From assembly GCA_903901425.1 (NCBI GenBank), contig CAIURC010000069.1, forward strand, positions 1 to 47,593: a stretch of DNA of 47,593 nucleotides, written 5' to 3'. Positions 17,267 through 27,143 of this stretch are shown here, piece after piece; within the stretch, counting starts at the first letter, position 1, and the number at the start of each line of letters is the position of its first letter. The position numbers and the translations under genes were made by a program. This stretch comes from an uncultured Spartobacteria bacterium (lineage in GTDB: Bacteria; Verrucomicrobiota; Verrucomicrobiia; Chthoniobacterales; Chthoniobacteraceae). The notes beneath the pieces were generated by a model. The model saw only the letters and a program-made list of their open reading frames with translations, had not been told where the DNA came from and did not search any database.

Positions 17267-20200
17267 ATGAAAACACTCTTGGCTTTGTTCCTTGGGGTCT
17301 CGGTGCTGAACGCGCAGCCCTTTCTCGTCGAGAACCAGCAACCGCGCGCGGAAATCGTTATCGCGGGAAACCCCACCCGCATGCAGCAAGTCGCTGCGCA
17401 TGAGTTTCGGCAGCAGATCGAGAAGATCAGCGGTGCACGGCTCCCCATCGTGAAACGCCCATCCGGCACGGCAGTGAAAGTGTTCATTGGGGCCAGCGAA
17501 TCCTGCCCGGTGAGTCCGGAGGGCCTCAAACATGGCGCGTATCGCATCGCCAGCGGCGCGGACTGGCTCGCACTCATCGGCGAGGACAGCGAGTTCGAGC
17601 CCGTAGGGCCGTTCGCACGAAACAACAGCGACATCCCGCGAGCCCAAGCGGAATGGGAAAAAATTGTCGGCGCACCGTATGGATTGCCCATGCCCGGCTT
17701 GTATAAAAACCGGGTCAAACTTCCCCTTGAAGCGGCCCCCCTCGAAGTCTGGGGCCTGGACGAACGCGGCAGTTTTAATGCCGTGTCCGGATTCCTGTAC
17801 CGGCTCGGTGCCCGCTGGTATCTGCCGGGCGCACTGGGCGAGGTGCTTCCCTCCTTGAAAACAATCGAACTGCCACAGCTCGATGAGACCGTTCGACCGG
17901 ACTTCCGGCTGCGCCAGTTCAATTTCCGGTTCGGAGTCGTCGGACCGGAAACCGCCCTGTGGACGATGCGTCTCGGCATGCGCAATGACGAGCGTCTGCA
18001 AATCGCGCACGGCATGGCGACCATGACAAACCGCGATGCGGTGTTCGCAAAGCATCCTGGATGGTTCGCCCTCTACGGCGGCAAGCCTGACTTCCGTTCT
18101 GGCGACTCGAAATGCCAGCTCTGTTACTCGAACGAAGAACTCTTCCACGAAACCCTGCGCTGGGCGCGGGCGCAGCTCGACACGTATCCGTTTGAAACCG
18201 TTTCCATCATGCCGCCGGATGGTTACACGGCCATCTGCAAATGCGAAAAGTGCAAAGGCAAGGATTCACCGGAACGCAACGACCGCGGTCTGCTGAGCGA
18301 TTACGTCTGGGACTTTGTCAATCGGGTGGCGAAGGAGTTGGCGAAGACGCATCCCAACGCCAAAGTGCTGAACTGCGCCTACGGTGCCTACACGCTGCCG
18401 CCGTTGAAGATCAGCCACCTGGAACCAAACGTGCAGGTTTGCATCGTCGGCGGGCGCCGCCCCATCAACAAAGCCGGCGCAAAAAGCGAAGGTGAAGCGG
18501 CACCTGAAGCCCTGCGTCGAGCCTGGCAGCAAAAGACCACACTGCCCCTGCTCATTTTCGAAAACTATCCCTTCACTGATCGCGGCTGGTACTTGCCAGG
18601 CTATGCGGCACATGCCCTGGTGGACACGGTCAATGCCACAAAGGGGCAATCCGAGGGCGAGGACATCTGGCTCACCGTGAAGCCGGACTTCGACACGGTT
18701 GGCATCGGATTCAATCACTTCCCCGTTTACTTTACCGCCCGTGCGTACTGGGGCGGTACGGACACGAATGCCGGGGACATGTTGCGCGAATATTGCCGGC
18801 TTTTCTACGGTCCTGCAGAACACGAGATGCTGGCCTTCTTCGATTACTGCGAAGCCCACTGGGCATCAATGGACGAGGACAAATCGAAAGCCGACGAAGC
18901 ACTGGCCCTTTTCGAACGAGCCAAGGTCATGGCCGACCCAGCGAGTGTTTTTGGAAAACGCATCGCCTTGATCGATGAGTTCCTCAAAGGCCTTCGCATG
19001 AAATCCGTGCAGCTTGGCCAAAAACGCGGACCGGTCCCCACACTGCGTCTCGTGGGCGATGCAAAAGGTGTGGTTGTCGATGGGAGACTCGATGACGACT
19101 ACTGGCAAAACTGCCCCCCGGCCGCCACGGGCAAACTCCGCGAACTGCAAACCGGTCGCACACCCACCTTTGGCACCTCCTTTAAAGCTGGCTGGCAGGG
19201 CAACAACCTCGTCTTTGCAATCCGCTGTGAGGAGCGACGCGGCGAAACACCCGTGAGCGCTTCAACCCGCGATGACGACCAATCCATCTGGCAGGGCGAT
19301 GCCGTTGAGCTGGAGATCGCAACGGAGACACATTCGTATTATCAGATCGCCGTCAGTCCGGCGGGTCATATCACCGATCTGGACCGCGGTGCGTCCCGCG
19401 ACCAACGGTCCACATGGGATTCGAAGGCGTTGGTCGCCACGCGCATCGCCGAGGATCACTGGACCCTTGAGATCAGCCTGCCCGTGACGGAGGATGAAAA
19501 CGATCCGCTGCATCAACTGATCGGCCGCAAGCCCACGCAAAGCCTACCCTGGCACATCAACGTCTGCCGCCAGCGCCTCCGCAAGGATGGCCGTGAGCAG
19601 ACCGCATTCTCTCCCACCGGAGCCGAGGGCTTCCACGAACCGATGAAGTTCGCGCGTTTTTATAACGGCCGCTCGCATCCTTTTGAGGCAGATCCGAGCG
19701 TCACCGATTTCGCGTTGGGCTTTCAGGCTGCGATGCAGGAACGCAAATCGGCGCCTTTTCTCGCCCTTGCCGAGGGTCCGGCCACCGATTTTCAAAGAGC
19801 CGCCGCGTTTGAGCAGGCCGCGTTGTACGACAAGAAAGGAGCCTTCATTGACCGGATCCCCGTCGAATCCGTTCGGAAAACCGCGCAGATGCAAAACCTG
19901 CTCGCCAACGCTAATGCAGCCGAGGTCGTGAAAAGGTTCCAGACCGAGGATTTCGCCACATGGCCTTTTTGGAAGCGTGGGGATGGTTTGCAGCATCGCG
20001 GACGCGCTTATTCCATCGTTAAAAACGGCCCCCGAGCTGAGTCCGATCTCAGCGCTGCTTTGGAATGGATTGGAGATCCCCGCACACGCGAGGCCACGCT
20101 GCTGGCGCTCGCCCAAAATCGCGAAACGAACCTGAGAGACGATGCGAGAGCCCATGAAGCCTACGAGGCAATTCTCGCAGGAAAAACCCGTCTCGGCGGC

Positions 20201-20368
20201 GCCGACGAGTATTCGGCCCTGCAAGGCATCGCCCGCATCCAAACTCGGCGAGGTCAGTTTGAGGAGGCACTAAAGACCTTGAACCGTGCCGAACCCCAAA
20301 AGCTGCAAGGGGTGTGGAAAACGAACATCCACGAGTCGATCGAAGCGATTCGAAAAGCGCGCAAGTGA
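17267..20368 (+). CDS. Exported DUF4838 protein with CBM9-like domain and helical tail
   Basis: About 1033 residues, with the start placed at the signal peptide MKTLLALFLGVSVLNA (the frame is open to 16952). Residues about 20-120 form a GH20/GH67-type N-terminal domain (AAHEFRQQIEKISGARLPIV). A TIM-barrel-like DUF4838 region follows, with SIMPPDGYTAICKCEKCKGK near 315-330 and DYVWDFVNRVAKELAK. Residues about 590-800 read as a CBM9-like domain (GVVVDGRLDDDYW, SIWQGDAVELEI). The last 220 residues look helical and TPR-like (LALAQNRETNLRDDARAHEAYEAIL). Such proteins are thought to act on complex glycans, but no activity can be given. The GH43-like gene follows on the same strand after 303 bp. Confidence 0.88.
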   Translation: MKTLLALFLGVSVLNAQPFLVENQQPRAEIVIAGNPTRMQQVAAHEFRQQIEKISGARLPIVKRPSGTAVKVFIGASESCPVSPEGLKHGAYRIASGADWLALIGEDSEFEPVGPFARNNSDIPRAQAEWEKIVGAPYGLPMPGLYKNRVKLPLEAAPLEVWGLDERGSFNAVSGFLYRLGARWYLPGALGEVLPSLKTIELPQLDETVRPDFRLRQFNFRFGVVGPETALWTMRLGMRNDERLQIAHGMATMTNRDAVFAKHPGWFALYGGKPDFRSGDSKCQLCYSNEELFHETLRWARAQLDTYPFETVSIMPPDGYTAICKCEKCKGKDSPERNDRGLLSDYVWDFVNRVAKELAKTHPNAKVLNCAYGAYTLPPLKISHLEPNVQVCIVGGRRPINKAGAKSEGEAAPEALRRAWQQKTTLPLLIFENYPFTDRGWYLPGYAAHALVDTVNATKGQSEGEDIWLTVKPDFDTVGIGFNHFPVYFTARAYWGGTDTNAGDMLREYCRLFYGPAEHEMLAFFDYCEAHWASMDEDKSKADEALALFERAKVMADPASVFGKRIALIDEFLKGLRMKSVQLGQKRGPVPTLRLVGDAKGVVVDGRLDDDYWQNCPPAATGKLRELQTGRTPTFGTSFKAGWQGNNLVFAIRCEERRGETPVSASTRDDDQSIWQGDAVELEIATETHSYYQIAVSPAGHITDLDRGASRDQRSTWDSKALVATRIAEDHWTLEISLPVTEDENDPLHQLIGRKPTQSLPWHINVCRQRLRKDGREQTAFSPTGAEGFHEPMKFARFYNGRSHPFEADPSVTDFALGFQAAMQERKSAPFLALAEGPATDFQRAAAFEQAALYDKKGAFIDRIPVESVRKTAQMQNLLANANAAEVVKRFQTEDFATWPFWKRGDGLQHRGRAYSIVKNGPRAESDLSAALEWIGDPRTREATLLALAQNRETNLRDDARAHEAYEAILAGKTRLGGADEYSALQGIARIQTRRGQFEEALKTLNRAEPQKLQGVWKTNIHESIEAIRKARK

Positions 20369-20671
20369 GAAAGCCGGGGATGTCATCGTGAAAATTCCAA
20401 GCAGCCTGTGCCTCGGCGAAAACTGGACTTTCCTGAGATCTTCATGGCAAAGGATCGGGTCGTCGGGATTTTCCAAAAGGTCCGGTTTGCCATGCTTCCC
20501 TTGACCTCTGTCCAGCCATGAAAACAAGATGTCTCCCAATCTAGCCCCTGTCGTTCCCAAACCAAAGACCGCCGTTTTCATCCAATACCTGGTGAGCCGG
20601 GGACCGGTACGCTCTTCGCCATTTCGCTCGCAGCTCCTTCCCCTGCACTCTTCACGACAGATCACCTCACC
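20369..20671. other. 303-bp noncoding gap
   Basis: No gene, repeat or terminator can be supported. A TTGACC at 20501-20506 has no good -10 partner at 17 nt. The gap lies between two plus-strand exported glycan-active proteins. Confidence 0.5.
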
Positions 20672-21691
20672 ATGCCCCGCCACGCTCTCCCGATCGTCGT
20701 CGCCGCTCTACTGGCCAGCGGTTCCGTCTCTGCCCAGCAACCAAACACCGCCCCGGATGTCGCACCCCTGATTCCAAAAATCGTGGGCGGTTGGGTCCAT
20801 GTCTACCAACCGGCTGCCGATGTTTTTCCGGGCCCAGACTCGACCCGGTTCAAGGCGGGACAGAGTTATCCCAAGTGGCAGGTGAACGACCACGCCATCC
20901 TCAAAGGCCCGGACGGCCGCTGGCATGCGTTCGGAATCACGCATCCTGCCGTTCCGCACGGTGAACCCAACCCCCATGAGGCGGAGTGGCTTTTGTTTCA
21001 TGCGGCCGCGCCCTCCGGCGCCCTCAAACAGCATTGTCTCCCGGGCCAGTGGACGGATGAACCCAAAGTTCTTCCCCCAGCGGAGCGACCGGGCGAGATT
21101 CGTGAAATCCATTCGCCCTCCATCCTCCGGCATGCGGACCGCTATTGGATGTTCTACGGCTACAGTCCGATCCGACTTGCAGTTTCTCAGGACCTGAAAA
21201 CCTGGCAGCCGCAGGGGGAAGTTTTCCGGCAGGAAGGAAGCGCCCGGGATCCATCGGTGTCTCAGCACGATGGGAAGTTCTACATGTGCTACACCACGCG
21301 TCAGAGCATCCTGATGCGCACCTCCTCAGACCTCCTGCACTGGAGCCAACCCTCCACCGTGTTCTCTCTCGCCCCGGGCGAGACCGGAGGGCCGGAGTCC
21401 CCCACCCTGCTCCCTCTGCACGGAGGGTTTTACCTCGTCTGGTGCCGCTGGGACGCGAAGTTGAGCGCTGTGGGAAGCACCTATCAGAGCCGGAGCTTCG
21501 TTTATTTCTCGAAGGATCCCCTCAATTTCCGAGACCGCGCTCCCATCGCCGAACTGGAAGGACACGCCCCGGAACTCTTTCAGGATGAGGAAGGCGACTG
21601 GTGGATTTCCAGCGCCGAACACCCCAACCCCGGCCTCAGCCTTGCACCGGTAAGATGGGAGCCCCCCACCGGGGCCGCTCCCCGCCCGTAG
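20672..21691 (+). CDS. Exported GH43/GH32-like five-bladed propeller hydrolase
   Basis: 339 residues with signal peptide MPRHALPIVVAALLASGSVSA. Blades carry the acidic residues expected for clan GH-F/GH-J enzymes: D73 in WQVNDHAILKGPDGRWHAFG, D193 in SARDPSVSQHDGKFYMCYT, and E242 in TGGPESPTLLPLHGGFYLVW. SPSILRHADRYWMFYG and SQDLKTWQP are also typical. These three match the usual base, pKa-modulator and acid positions by order, not by structure. The substrate is probably a fructo-, arabino- or xylo-configured glycan; this is inferred. It lies downstream of the DUF4838 gene and may work with it. Confidence 0.8.
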   Translation: MPRHALPIVVAALLASGSVSAQQPNTAPDVAPLIPKIVGGWVHVYQPAADVFPGPDSTRFKAGQSYPKWQVNDHAILKGPDGRWHAFGITHPAVPHGEPNPHEAEWLLFHAAAPSGALKQHCLPGQWTDEPKVLPPAERPGEIREIHSPSILRHADRYWMFYGYSPIRLAVSQDLKTWQPQGEVFRQEGSARDPSVSQHDGKFYMCYTTRQSILMRTSSDLLHWSQPSTVFSLAPGETGGPESPTLLPLHGGFYLVWCRWDAKLSAVGSTYQSRSFVYFSKDPLNFRDRAPIAELEGHAPELFQDEEGDWWISSAEHPNPGLSLAPVRWEPPTGAAPRP

Positions 21692-21698
21692 CCCCCGG

Positions 21699-21716
21699 CG
21701 TCCATCCAGTCCATCC
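21699..21716. repeat. Two tandem 9-mers (CGTCCATCC, AGTCCATCC) between convergent genes
   Basis: The same 9-nt unit as at 9771-9806, again a few bases past a plus-strand stop (21691) and before a convergent minus-strand gene ending at 21744. Confidence 0.65.
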
Positions 21717-21743
21717 CATCGCCCCCCCCCCGCAAGAGCGCTT

Positions 21744-24353
21744 TCAGGGGGTCCTGAATGTTTCGCTTTCCACCAGCGCCAGGAGAAGGTCTCTGAAACC
21801 GTTGCCGGCTTCGTGGTTGCGCTTCACCAAATCGCGAACCTCGCGTTTCTCGGCAAAGTTTAGCGGCCGGCCCGTGCCGTAGGTGAGGAGTTTCTCCGCG
21901 ACGCACTGGGAAAACTGGTCGATGTGGGCCACCAACCACGCCTTGAGATCCACGGGACCACGGATCACTGTTCCGTCTGGAAGCACGCAGCCCGGATCAA
22001 TTGCAAGGCCGGCTCCGGGCCATTGCTCCCGCCAGTGGCCCACCGGGTCGTAGTTTTCCAAAGCCAGTCCGAGCGGATCGATCCGCTGATGGCATACCGC
22101 ACACGCCGCATCTTTGGTATGCGCCGCCAGTAACTCCCGGGGCGACTTGCTCCCACGCGTGTCCGGAGTCAGTGCAGGAACATTTTTTGGCGGCGGCGGC
22201 GGCGGCGTTCCCAGAATGTTTTCCAGCACCCAAACCCCGCGGATCACAGGCTGTGTGTCCACGCCGTTGGCGGTGGCCATGAGGATCGCCGACTGCCCGA
22301 GCAGTCCGCCGAAACGTCCACCGCGCTCCATCGGGATCCGCGTCATCGCCTTGTCCGGCCTGCTCCCCCCGCCAGTCGGCGCTTGAATCCCGTAGACAGC
22401 CCGCAGGAATTCGGGCGTTGAGAAGGTGAAATCCGGGTCGATGAAATCTGTCATCGGCAGGTTGCGGACCAGCATCTCGGTGAAAAACATCTCCGTCTCT
22501 TTCCGGGCCGTGGCGATTTTGTCGTCCTCAAACTTGAACCGCGGATCGGGCATGATGGTTGCCAGACGCTGCGTGTCCAACCATTGGCCCACAAAGCTCT
22601 GCACAAAGGCCGCGTGATGGCTTTTTGGCATCAACCGCACTGCTTCCTTCTGCAGTTCGCCGCGTTTCAACAAACGCCCTTCCGCCGCCAGTCCGCTCAA
22701 GCGTTCGTCCGGCGGGCTTTGGGTAAGGAAATATGCCAACCGGTTGGCCAATAGATGTTCGGAGCCCTCTTCCACGCCGTGGTACAGGAACCGGGGCGAC
22801 ACCAGCACGTTGCGCACCAGCAAGTGCATGGCTTCCTCAAAGGAATGACCGGCTTCCAGATGCCGTTCCACAAGCCCCTGGTAATCCCGGATGGTCTCCG
22901 CAGACACGGGCCGACGGAACGCGCGCGGCAACACCCGGCGCAGGATCCCGTTCACAGCAGCCTCCATGGACTCCCCCGCCTGCCGCTCGCCCACCCAATG
23001 CTGACGCAGTTTCGCACGCAGGCTGTCCCTCGGACTCTCCGCAGGCCGCAGTGGCCCTTCAAGCGAAAGACGATGCACCTCCATGGCCGGACCGCGCTCA
23101 TGATAGAAATGGCAGAGCGCATCAGCAAAAGACGTGGTGCCGCTCAACGAATTGGCGAGTTCAAGGATCTTCTGGGTGGGCTCGGCCTCCATGGTGGCCT
23201 GGCTCAAATCGAGCCCCGGGTTTTCCCAGTGTTTGCGCACCACTTCCCATCCGTTAAGGCCGCGCAAACGGGTCAACTCGGGACGCAGCGTGCCCGTGGG
23301 GAAAATCGCCTTCTGCCAGGCTGCGAGGAACCGTTTGTCCTCCTCAAACCAGCGCCGATAGACGTCAGCAAGCTCCGGCGCATCGTGGTTCATCTCCGCG
23401 TTTGCCCAGCGGAATAACACCGTTTGCCCCTCGTAGAGTTCCGCCTCAAACACCGTATGCTCCGGGGCGTCTGAACGCACCTCGATCGTCTTCAAAAGAC
23501 GGAACGTGTTCACATTCGTCCGGTCCGATGCCGTCAAATCCCGGGCCCGGACCTCGAGCAGCATCGGTACTGAAAACGGGCGCCCTGCCGGGGTGTTGAA
23601 CTGCGAGGCATCCACGGTAATCCGGTACACACCGGAATCTTTCACCTCAATCCGGCTCGGCCAAGTGCAGCTCCTGAAAGCCGTGGCACTCTTGGAAACA
23701 AGCCTTAAAGCGTCTTCCCACACCGATGCCGCCGAAAAACTCAGCACCATGTCCCGAGGCCCCGCCTCCCAGCGCTGCGATTGTGCCCCCTGCTTTTTGG
23801 GAGGAAACAGTTCATCTGCAATCTCCAGAGCCACGCTTCTGTACGCCTCGAAATGGGCCGGAGAAATCGGGAGCCCATCACTCACCGTATCGAACCCGTG
23901 ACTCTCGCCGTCCCCGGGAAACCCCACGGGCAGTACAAAGCCGGGCCATTCAAACAGGGACCGGACCGTGGAGAGATACTCCCTCTGGTTGAGCCGCCTC
24001 GGCGCGGAACCCCCAATCTTGACGTGCTTCAACAACGCCTGCTCCCAGTACGCCAACGCGGCCCCGCGCTCGGAATCAGACGGCTGCGGCTTTTTGGGCG
24101 GCGGCATCAGTCCGCGTTCCACCGCATCAAAGGCGCGGATCCAAACATCCCGTTGCGCCGGGTCCGCCCAATCGACCGTTTCGTGATCCAGATTGACGTC
24201 CCCCTTTTTCTCGGAGGCATCATGGCAGTCTAGGCAGTGCCGGGCGAGCATTCCTCGGATCGGCTCCGGGACCGGTTGTGTGTCAGCGGCTTCCAAAGCT
24301 CCGAGGGAGACGAAAGCCAAACCCGCCCAGGCAGAACAAAAAGGGCGGTTCAT
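21744..24353 (-). CDS. PSCyt1-DUF1587/DUF1592/DUF1588-type secreted cytochrome protein
   Basis: 869 residues with signal peptide MNRPFCSAWAGLAFVSLGALEA. A first c-type haem motif C40-LD-C43-H44 (RHCLDCHDASEKKGDVNL) lies in a PSCyt1 domain. DUF1587 follows near 110-175 (RRLNQREYLSTVRSLFEWPG), then the DUF1592/1595 region (PDERLSGLAAEGRLLKRGEL, FVGQWLDTQRLATI), and DUF1588 with a second haem motif near residue 750 (ACAVCHQRIDPLGLALENYD). DUF1585 closes the protein (KLLTYGTGRPLNFAEKREV). These giant cytochromes are typical of Planctomycetota and Verrucomicrobiota; suggested roles are surface electron transfer linked to polysaccharide breakdown. The ATG at 24353 overlaps the DUF1552 stop (ATGA). 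Confidence 0.93.
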   Translation of the reverse strand: MNRPFCSAWAGLAFVSLGALEAADTQPVPEPIRGMLARHCLDCHDASEKKGDVNLDHETVDWADPAQRDVWIRAFDAVERGLMPPPKKPQPSDSERGAALAYWEQALLKHVKIGGSAPRRLNQREYLSTVRSLFEWPGFVLPVGFPGDGESHGFDTVSDGLPISPAHFEAYRSVALEIADELFPPKKQGAQSQRWEAGPRDMVLSFSAASVWEDALRLVSKSATAFRSCTWPSRIEVKDSGVYRITVDASQFNTPAGRPFSVPMLLEVRARDLTASDRTNVNTFRLLKTIEVRSDAPEHTVFEAELYEGQTVLFRWANAEMNHDAPELADVYRRWFEEDKRFLAAWQKAIFPTGTLRPELTRLRGLNGWEVVRKHWENPGLDLSQATMEAEPTQKILELANSLSGTTSFADALCHFYHERGPAMEVHRLSLEGPLRPAESPRDSLRAKLRQHWVGERQAGESMEAAVNGILRRVLPRAFRRPVSAETIRDYQGLVERHLEAGHSFEEAMHLLVRNVLVSPRFLYHGVEEGSEHLLANRLAYFLTQSPPDERLSGLAAEGRLLKRGELQKEAVRLMPKSHHAAFVQSFVGQWLDTQRLATIMPDPRFKFEDDKIATARKETEMFFTEMLVRNLPMTDFIDPDFTFSTPEFLRAVYGIQAPTGGGSRPDKAMTRIPMERGGRFGGLLGQSAILMATANGVDTQPVIRGVWVLENILGTPPPPPPKNVPALTPDTRGSKSPRELLAAHTKDAACAVCHQRIDPLGLALENYDPVGHWREQWPGAGLAIDPGCVLPDGTVIRGPVDLKAWLVAHIDQFSQCVAEKLLTYGTGRPLNFAEKREVRDLVKRNHEAGNGFRDLLLALVESETFRTP

Positions 24354-25624
24354 GAGAAAATCTGGTTCAGGTTGCGCGAAGCGTTGGAGAACTTGTCCAC
24401 CTCCATCCCGAGCCGCTGCATGACGGTCACGTAGAGGTCCCCGAGCAACGGCGCATCCGGCTGCTTGGGATCGATGGCAATGTGCCTGCCATGCTGGAAT
24501 CCGCCCCCGGCCACGAGGGTGGGCAGGTTCGCGTTGCTGTGGCGGCTCGCGTCCCCGGTCCCTGTCCCCAGCAGGACCACTGTCTCCTCCAACAGCGTTT
24601 TTCCACGCACGCTTTTCTTTTCCTTGAGCGCCTGCAAAAAGCCCGCAAAACAATGGATGTGGGCGGTTTCAATCGTGACCAAGTCCCGGATCATGCGGGG
24701 ATCGTTTCCATGATGGGAAAGCCCGTGGTAACCCGCTCCCAGCGTCCTGCCATCGAGTGAAAATACCTGCCCCAGACCGTCAAGCTGGAGCGTCAGCACC
24801 CGTGTGGATTCGGTTTCAAGAGCCAGCGCCATCAAATGGTACAGGATCGTTTCCGCCTCAATCTGGAGATTGGGCGTGATCGGGTCGTACGTGGGCAACT
24901 GGTACTCCGTCTCCGGGAGCGGCTCATGGAGCGCGTTCAACTGGCGTTCCATCCGTTTCTCCACCGCCCGAAACGACTCGAAATACTCCTCCAACCGGTC
25001 CTTGTCCCGGTTGGAAACCGCCGCCTGCAGCCGTTTTGCATCGTCCTTGAGCAGGTCCAAGCCGCTCCGGCCGCTCCGGAGCAGGTAGTCAGTCCGGGCC
25101 ATGTCCGACTTCGACACAAACAACCGCCGGTACAACACACTCGGCCTCTGGATCATCGGAAGCCCCACGCCGCGCCGGGTGAAGCTCATCGGATGCGGCA
25201 ACTCGCCGGAACCGGCCGTCAGTTCGATTGAGGGAAACCGCGAGTTCTGGCCGAGTTCATCCGCGATCCGTTGGTCGAGGGAATAGGAGTTGGGCGTCAC
25301 GCCGCTCAGGTAATTGCTCCATGCCGCGTGCCCGTTGGCCGCCCGGTGGTCCAACCCGGAAAACACCGTGAACGCATCCCGGTGCGGTTCCAGCGGCGAA
25401 AGAGTCTCGGGCATCGCGTACCCGGCTCCGGTCTGCTTCGGGAAAAACGCGTTCTGATGCCAGCCCAAGAAAGTGCCAACGGCCACGAAGTTTCTGGCTC
25501 CGGTCGGTGCGGAAGCGGCGCTCCAGGTTTCCAGCGGCGGCAACGCGAGTGCTGCAAGTGCGCCTCGCAAAAACTGTCGACGTCCAATGCTTGGGGCGTG
25601 AGGGAATGGATTCCGGGGGTTCAT
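24350..25624 (-). CDS. Tat-exported DUF1552 protein
   Basis: 424 residues. The N-terminus carries a twin-arginine motif (GRRQFLRGALAALALPPLE), so export in folded form is likely. DUF1552 marks are FVAVGTFLGWHQNAFFP, AFTVFSGLDHRAANGHAAWS, DQRIADELG and GAGYHGLSHHGNDPRM. DUF1552 is related to DUF1501 and the alkaline-phosphatase-like fold, and is nearly always encoded beside a PSCyt1-DUF1592 protein; its reaction is unknown. The stop overlaps the start of that partner here. A copy of the sigma-type promoter motif (25680-25706) lies about 56 nt upstream, so the pair could be transcribed independently of the upstream sigma/FecR genes. Confidence 0.93.
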   Translation of the reverse strand: MNPRNPFPHAPSIGRRQFLRGALAALALPPLETWSAASAPTGARNFVAVGTFLGWHQNAFFPKQTGAGYAMPETLSPLEPHRDAFTVFSGLDHRAANGHAAWSNYLSGVTPNSYSLDQRIADELGQNSRFPSIELTAGSGELPHPMSFTRRGVGLPMIQRPSVLYRRLFVSKSDMARTDYLLRSGRSGLDLLKDDAKRLQAAVSNRDKDRLEEYFESFRAVEKRMERQLNALHEPLPETEYQLPTYDPITPNLQIEAETILYHLMALALETESTRVLTLQLDGLGQVFSLDGRTLGAGYHGLSHHGNDPRMIRDLVTIETAHIHCFAGFLQALKEKKSVRGKTLLEETVVLLGTGTGDASRHSNANLPTLVAGGGFQHGRHIAIDPKQPDAPLLGDLYVTVMQRLGMEVDKFSNASRNLNQIFS

Positions 25625-25679
25625 GGGGATTTTATTTCACTGGGGGATTCAGACACGCTCTGCGCGTTGTCTGGGGCTC

Positions 25680-25706
25680 AATACCGTTTCTCTGCAAAAC
25701 GTCACA
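25680..25706 (-). promoter_or_regulatory. Bipartite promoter-like motif before DUF1552
   Basis: Read on the minus strand: TGTGACG, 13 nt, CGGTATT. The two boxes and the spacing are identical to those before the left-arm ECF sigma gene (27682-27708). It lies between the FecR stop and the DUF1552 start, about 56 nt before the ATG. The role as an ECF-dependent promoter is inferred. Confidence 0.6.
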
Positions 25707-25751
25707 TCGCGTCATACCGACCGCAAAAAATCGGCGCTTCAAGGCCAGTAC

Positions 25752-27143
25752 TCACAGGATTTCGGGCGACAAAAAAAACTCGAGTGCCGGTCCAGACGCA
25801 TCTGGATGAAAATCGGTGGCAAACGCGTGCACCAGGCTTCCGCTGGAAAGCGCCTTGGTTTCCCGCACCACCATGAAAAGCACAGGGCCGCCCTGGTTCT
25901 TTTTCAAAAACTCGAGGAGTGCGTCTCCCCCGATTGTGACTTTCCCCTTTTGCTGGGTCCGCGGCACCGTCACCGTCCCCAGCAACTGCCCGTCCGAAAC
26001 TGCCGGACAATCCTCCCATTTCCATGCCCGCCCCCACTCCGGCGTCTGGGCATCCGGGATCCCGTACACCTGAAACCGGATCTCAGAAGGCAAATGCACC
26101 GCCAAACCGTGTCCCGTGGGCACCATCGAAAACACCAGGCGCGCCGCCGCGAAGGCGTCTGCGCGGACGGACGACAGATCAAACGACAGGAACGCCCGCC
26201 TCTCGGATGGGTTCTCCGGCTCGACGGTGCTTTTCAAAAGCAGATAAGCGGGATTGAGCGCCGTCGGACTCCCACTCCGGATGATAGACTGGGTCCGGCC
26301 CCCGGTTCCGATCCGCAACGCCGGAACCGTGGCCCGCGTGTACTGGCCCGTGAAAGGGCTTTCCGTCCGGACAATGCCGCGTTCGGTGGCCGTTGCGGCT
26401 TCGTTCTTGCGAAGACGCTGCTCCTGCTTGGATCCTGGATGATGCACCGAGATCTCGCCGGACAACACTTCAAAGCCGGATTCCTGACCGGTGGCGGACA
26501 CCTCGATGGCAAATTTTGTCCCGTGATCCACCGCGTAACTGCTGGGAGTCTCCATGACAAAACCCGCTGCCGATCCCGGTGCCTCCACGATTGCCGCGCC
26601 CCGCGCCAACCGCCCCCGCATGGGACTCAGAATCTCCAATCGGGCCGGTGCCTCCAAAGTCACGGCCGCCCCGGAATCAAACCGGACCGTGGCCATCCCC
26701 TGCTTGAGCTCCAACGAACCTGGTTTCAAACGCGAGTTCAATGCGGTGGGCAACTCGCTCTCCCACGCGGCGTCTTCGCTCGAGACCAGAGTCGCAACGG
26801 AATCCCGGTCACGGATTGCGAACGCAAAAAACAATCCCAGCAAAACAGCCACAGATGCCGCCAGTTTCCAGACTGCCCCTTGTCCGAACCCTGTCGCCTG
26901 GGCACGGGCCCAGCTTCCCTCCGTCTCACGGGCAGGTGGCATCCCCAGCGGAATGCCGCCTCCGGCGTAAGCCAGATCCAGATCCGCATGCAGCCGGGCC
27001 TGTTCCCGGTAGTACCTCCTCGCACCGGGATCGGTCTTGAGCAACTCGTTCAGATCCCGTCTCCCATCCGCACTCAACGTTCCGTCGAAGAGATCTCCCA
27101 ACAACTCCCGGCACCGCGCCGGTTCCCTCGGTTCCTCCTTCAT
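25752..27143 (-). CDS. FecR-domain membrane protein with DNRLRE-type extracellular domain
   Basis: 463 residues from the ATG at 27143, which overlaps the sigma stop as ATGA (27140-27143). The cytoplasmic N-terminus is anti-sigma-like (CRELLGDLFDGTLSADGRRD). One membrane helix (VWKLAASVAVLLGLFFAFAI) spans 91-110. Residues about 135-245 form a FecR domain (PARLEILSPMRGRLARG, YAVDHGTKFAIEV, FEVLSGEISVHHP). From about 275 a DNRLRE/CBM-like sandwich follows (RRAFLSFDLSS, AARLVFSM, HAFATDFHPDASGPALEFF). It likely holds the co-encoded ECF sigma factor at the membrane and responds to an external ligand through the DNRLRE part; that is inferred from the layout. Confidence 0.87.
   Translation of the reverse strand: MKEEPREPARCRELLGDLFDGTLSADGRRDLNELLKTDPGARRYYREQARLHADLDLAYAGGGIPLGMPPARETEGSWARAQATGFGQGAVWKLAASVAVLLGLFFAFAIRDRDSVATLVSSEDAAWESELPTALNSRLKPGSLELKQGMATVRFDSGAAVTLEAPARLEILSPMRGRLARGAAIVEAPGSAAGFVMETPSSYAVDHGTKFAIEVSATGQESGFEVLSGEISVHHPGSKQEQRLRKNEAATATERGIVRTESPFTGQYTRATVPALRIGTGGRTQSIIRSGSPTALNPAYLLLKSTVEPENPSERRAFLSFDLSSVRADAFAAARLVFSMVPTGHGLAVHLPSEIRFQVYGIPDAQTPEWGRAWKWEDCPAVSDGQLLGTVTVPRTQQKGKVTIGGDALLEFLKKNQGGPVLFMVVRETKALSSGSLVHAFATDFHPDASGPALEFFLSPEIL

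Noticed and set aside
20501-20530. Possible sigma-70 promoter (TTGACC) before the GH43-like gene
   Set aside because: There is no acceptable -10 hexamer at 16-18 nt.
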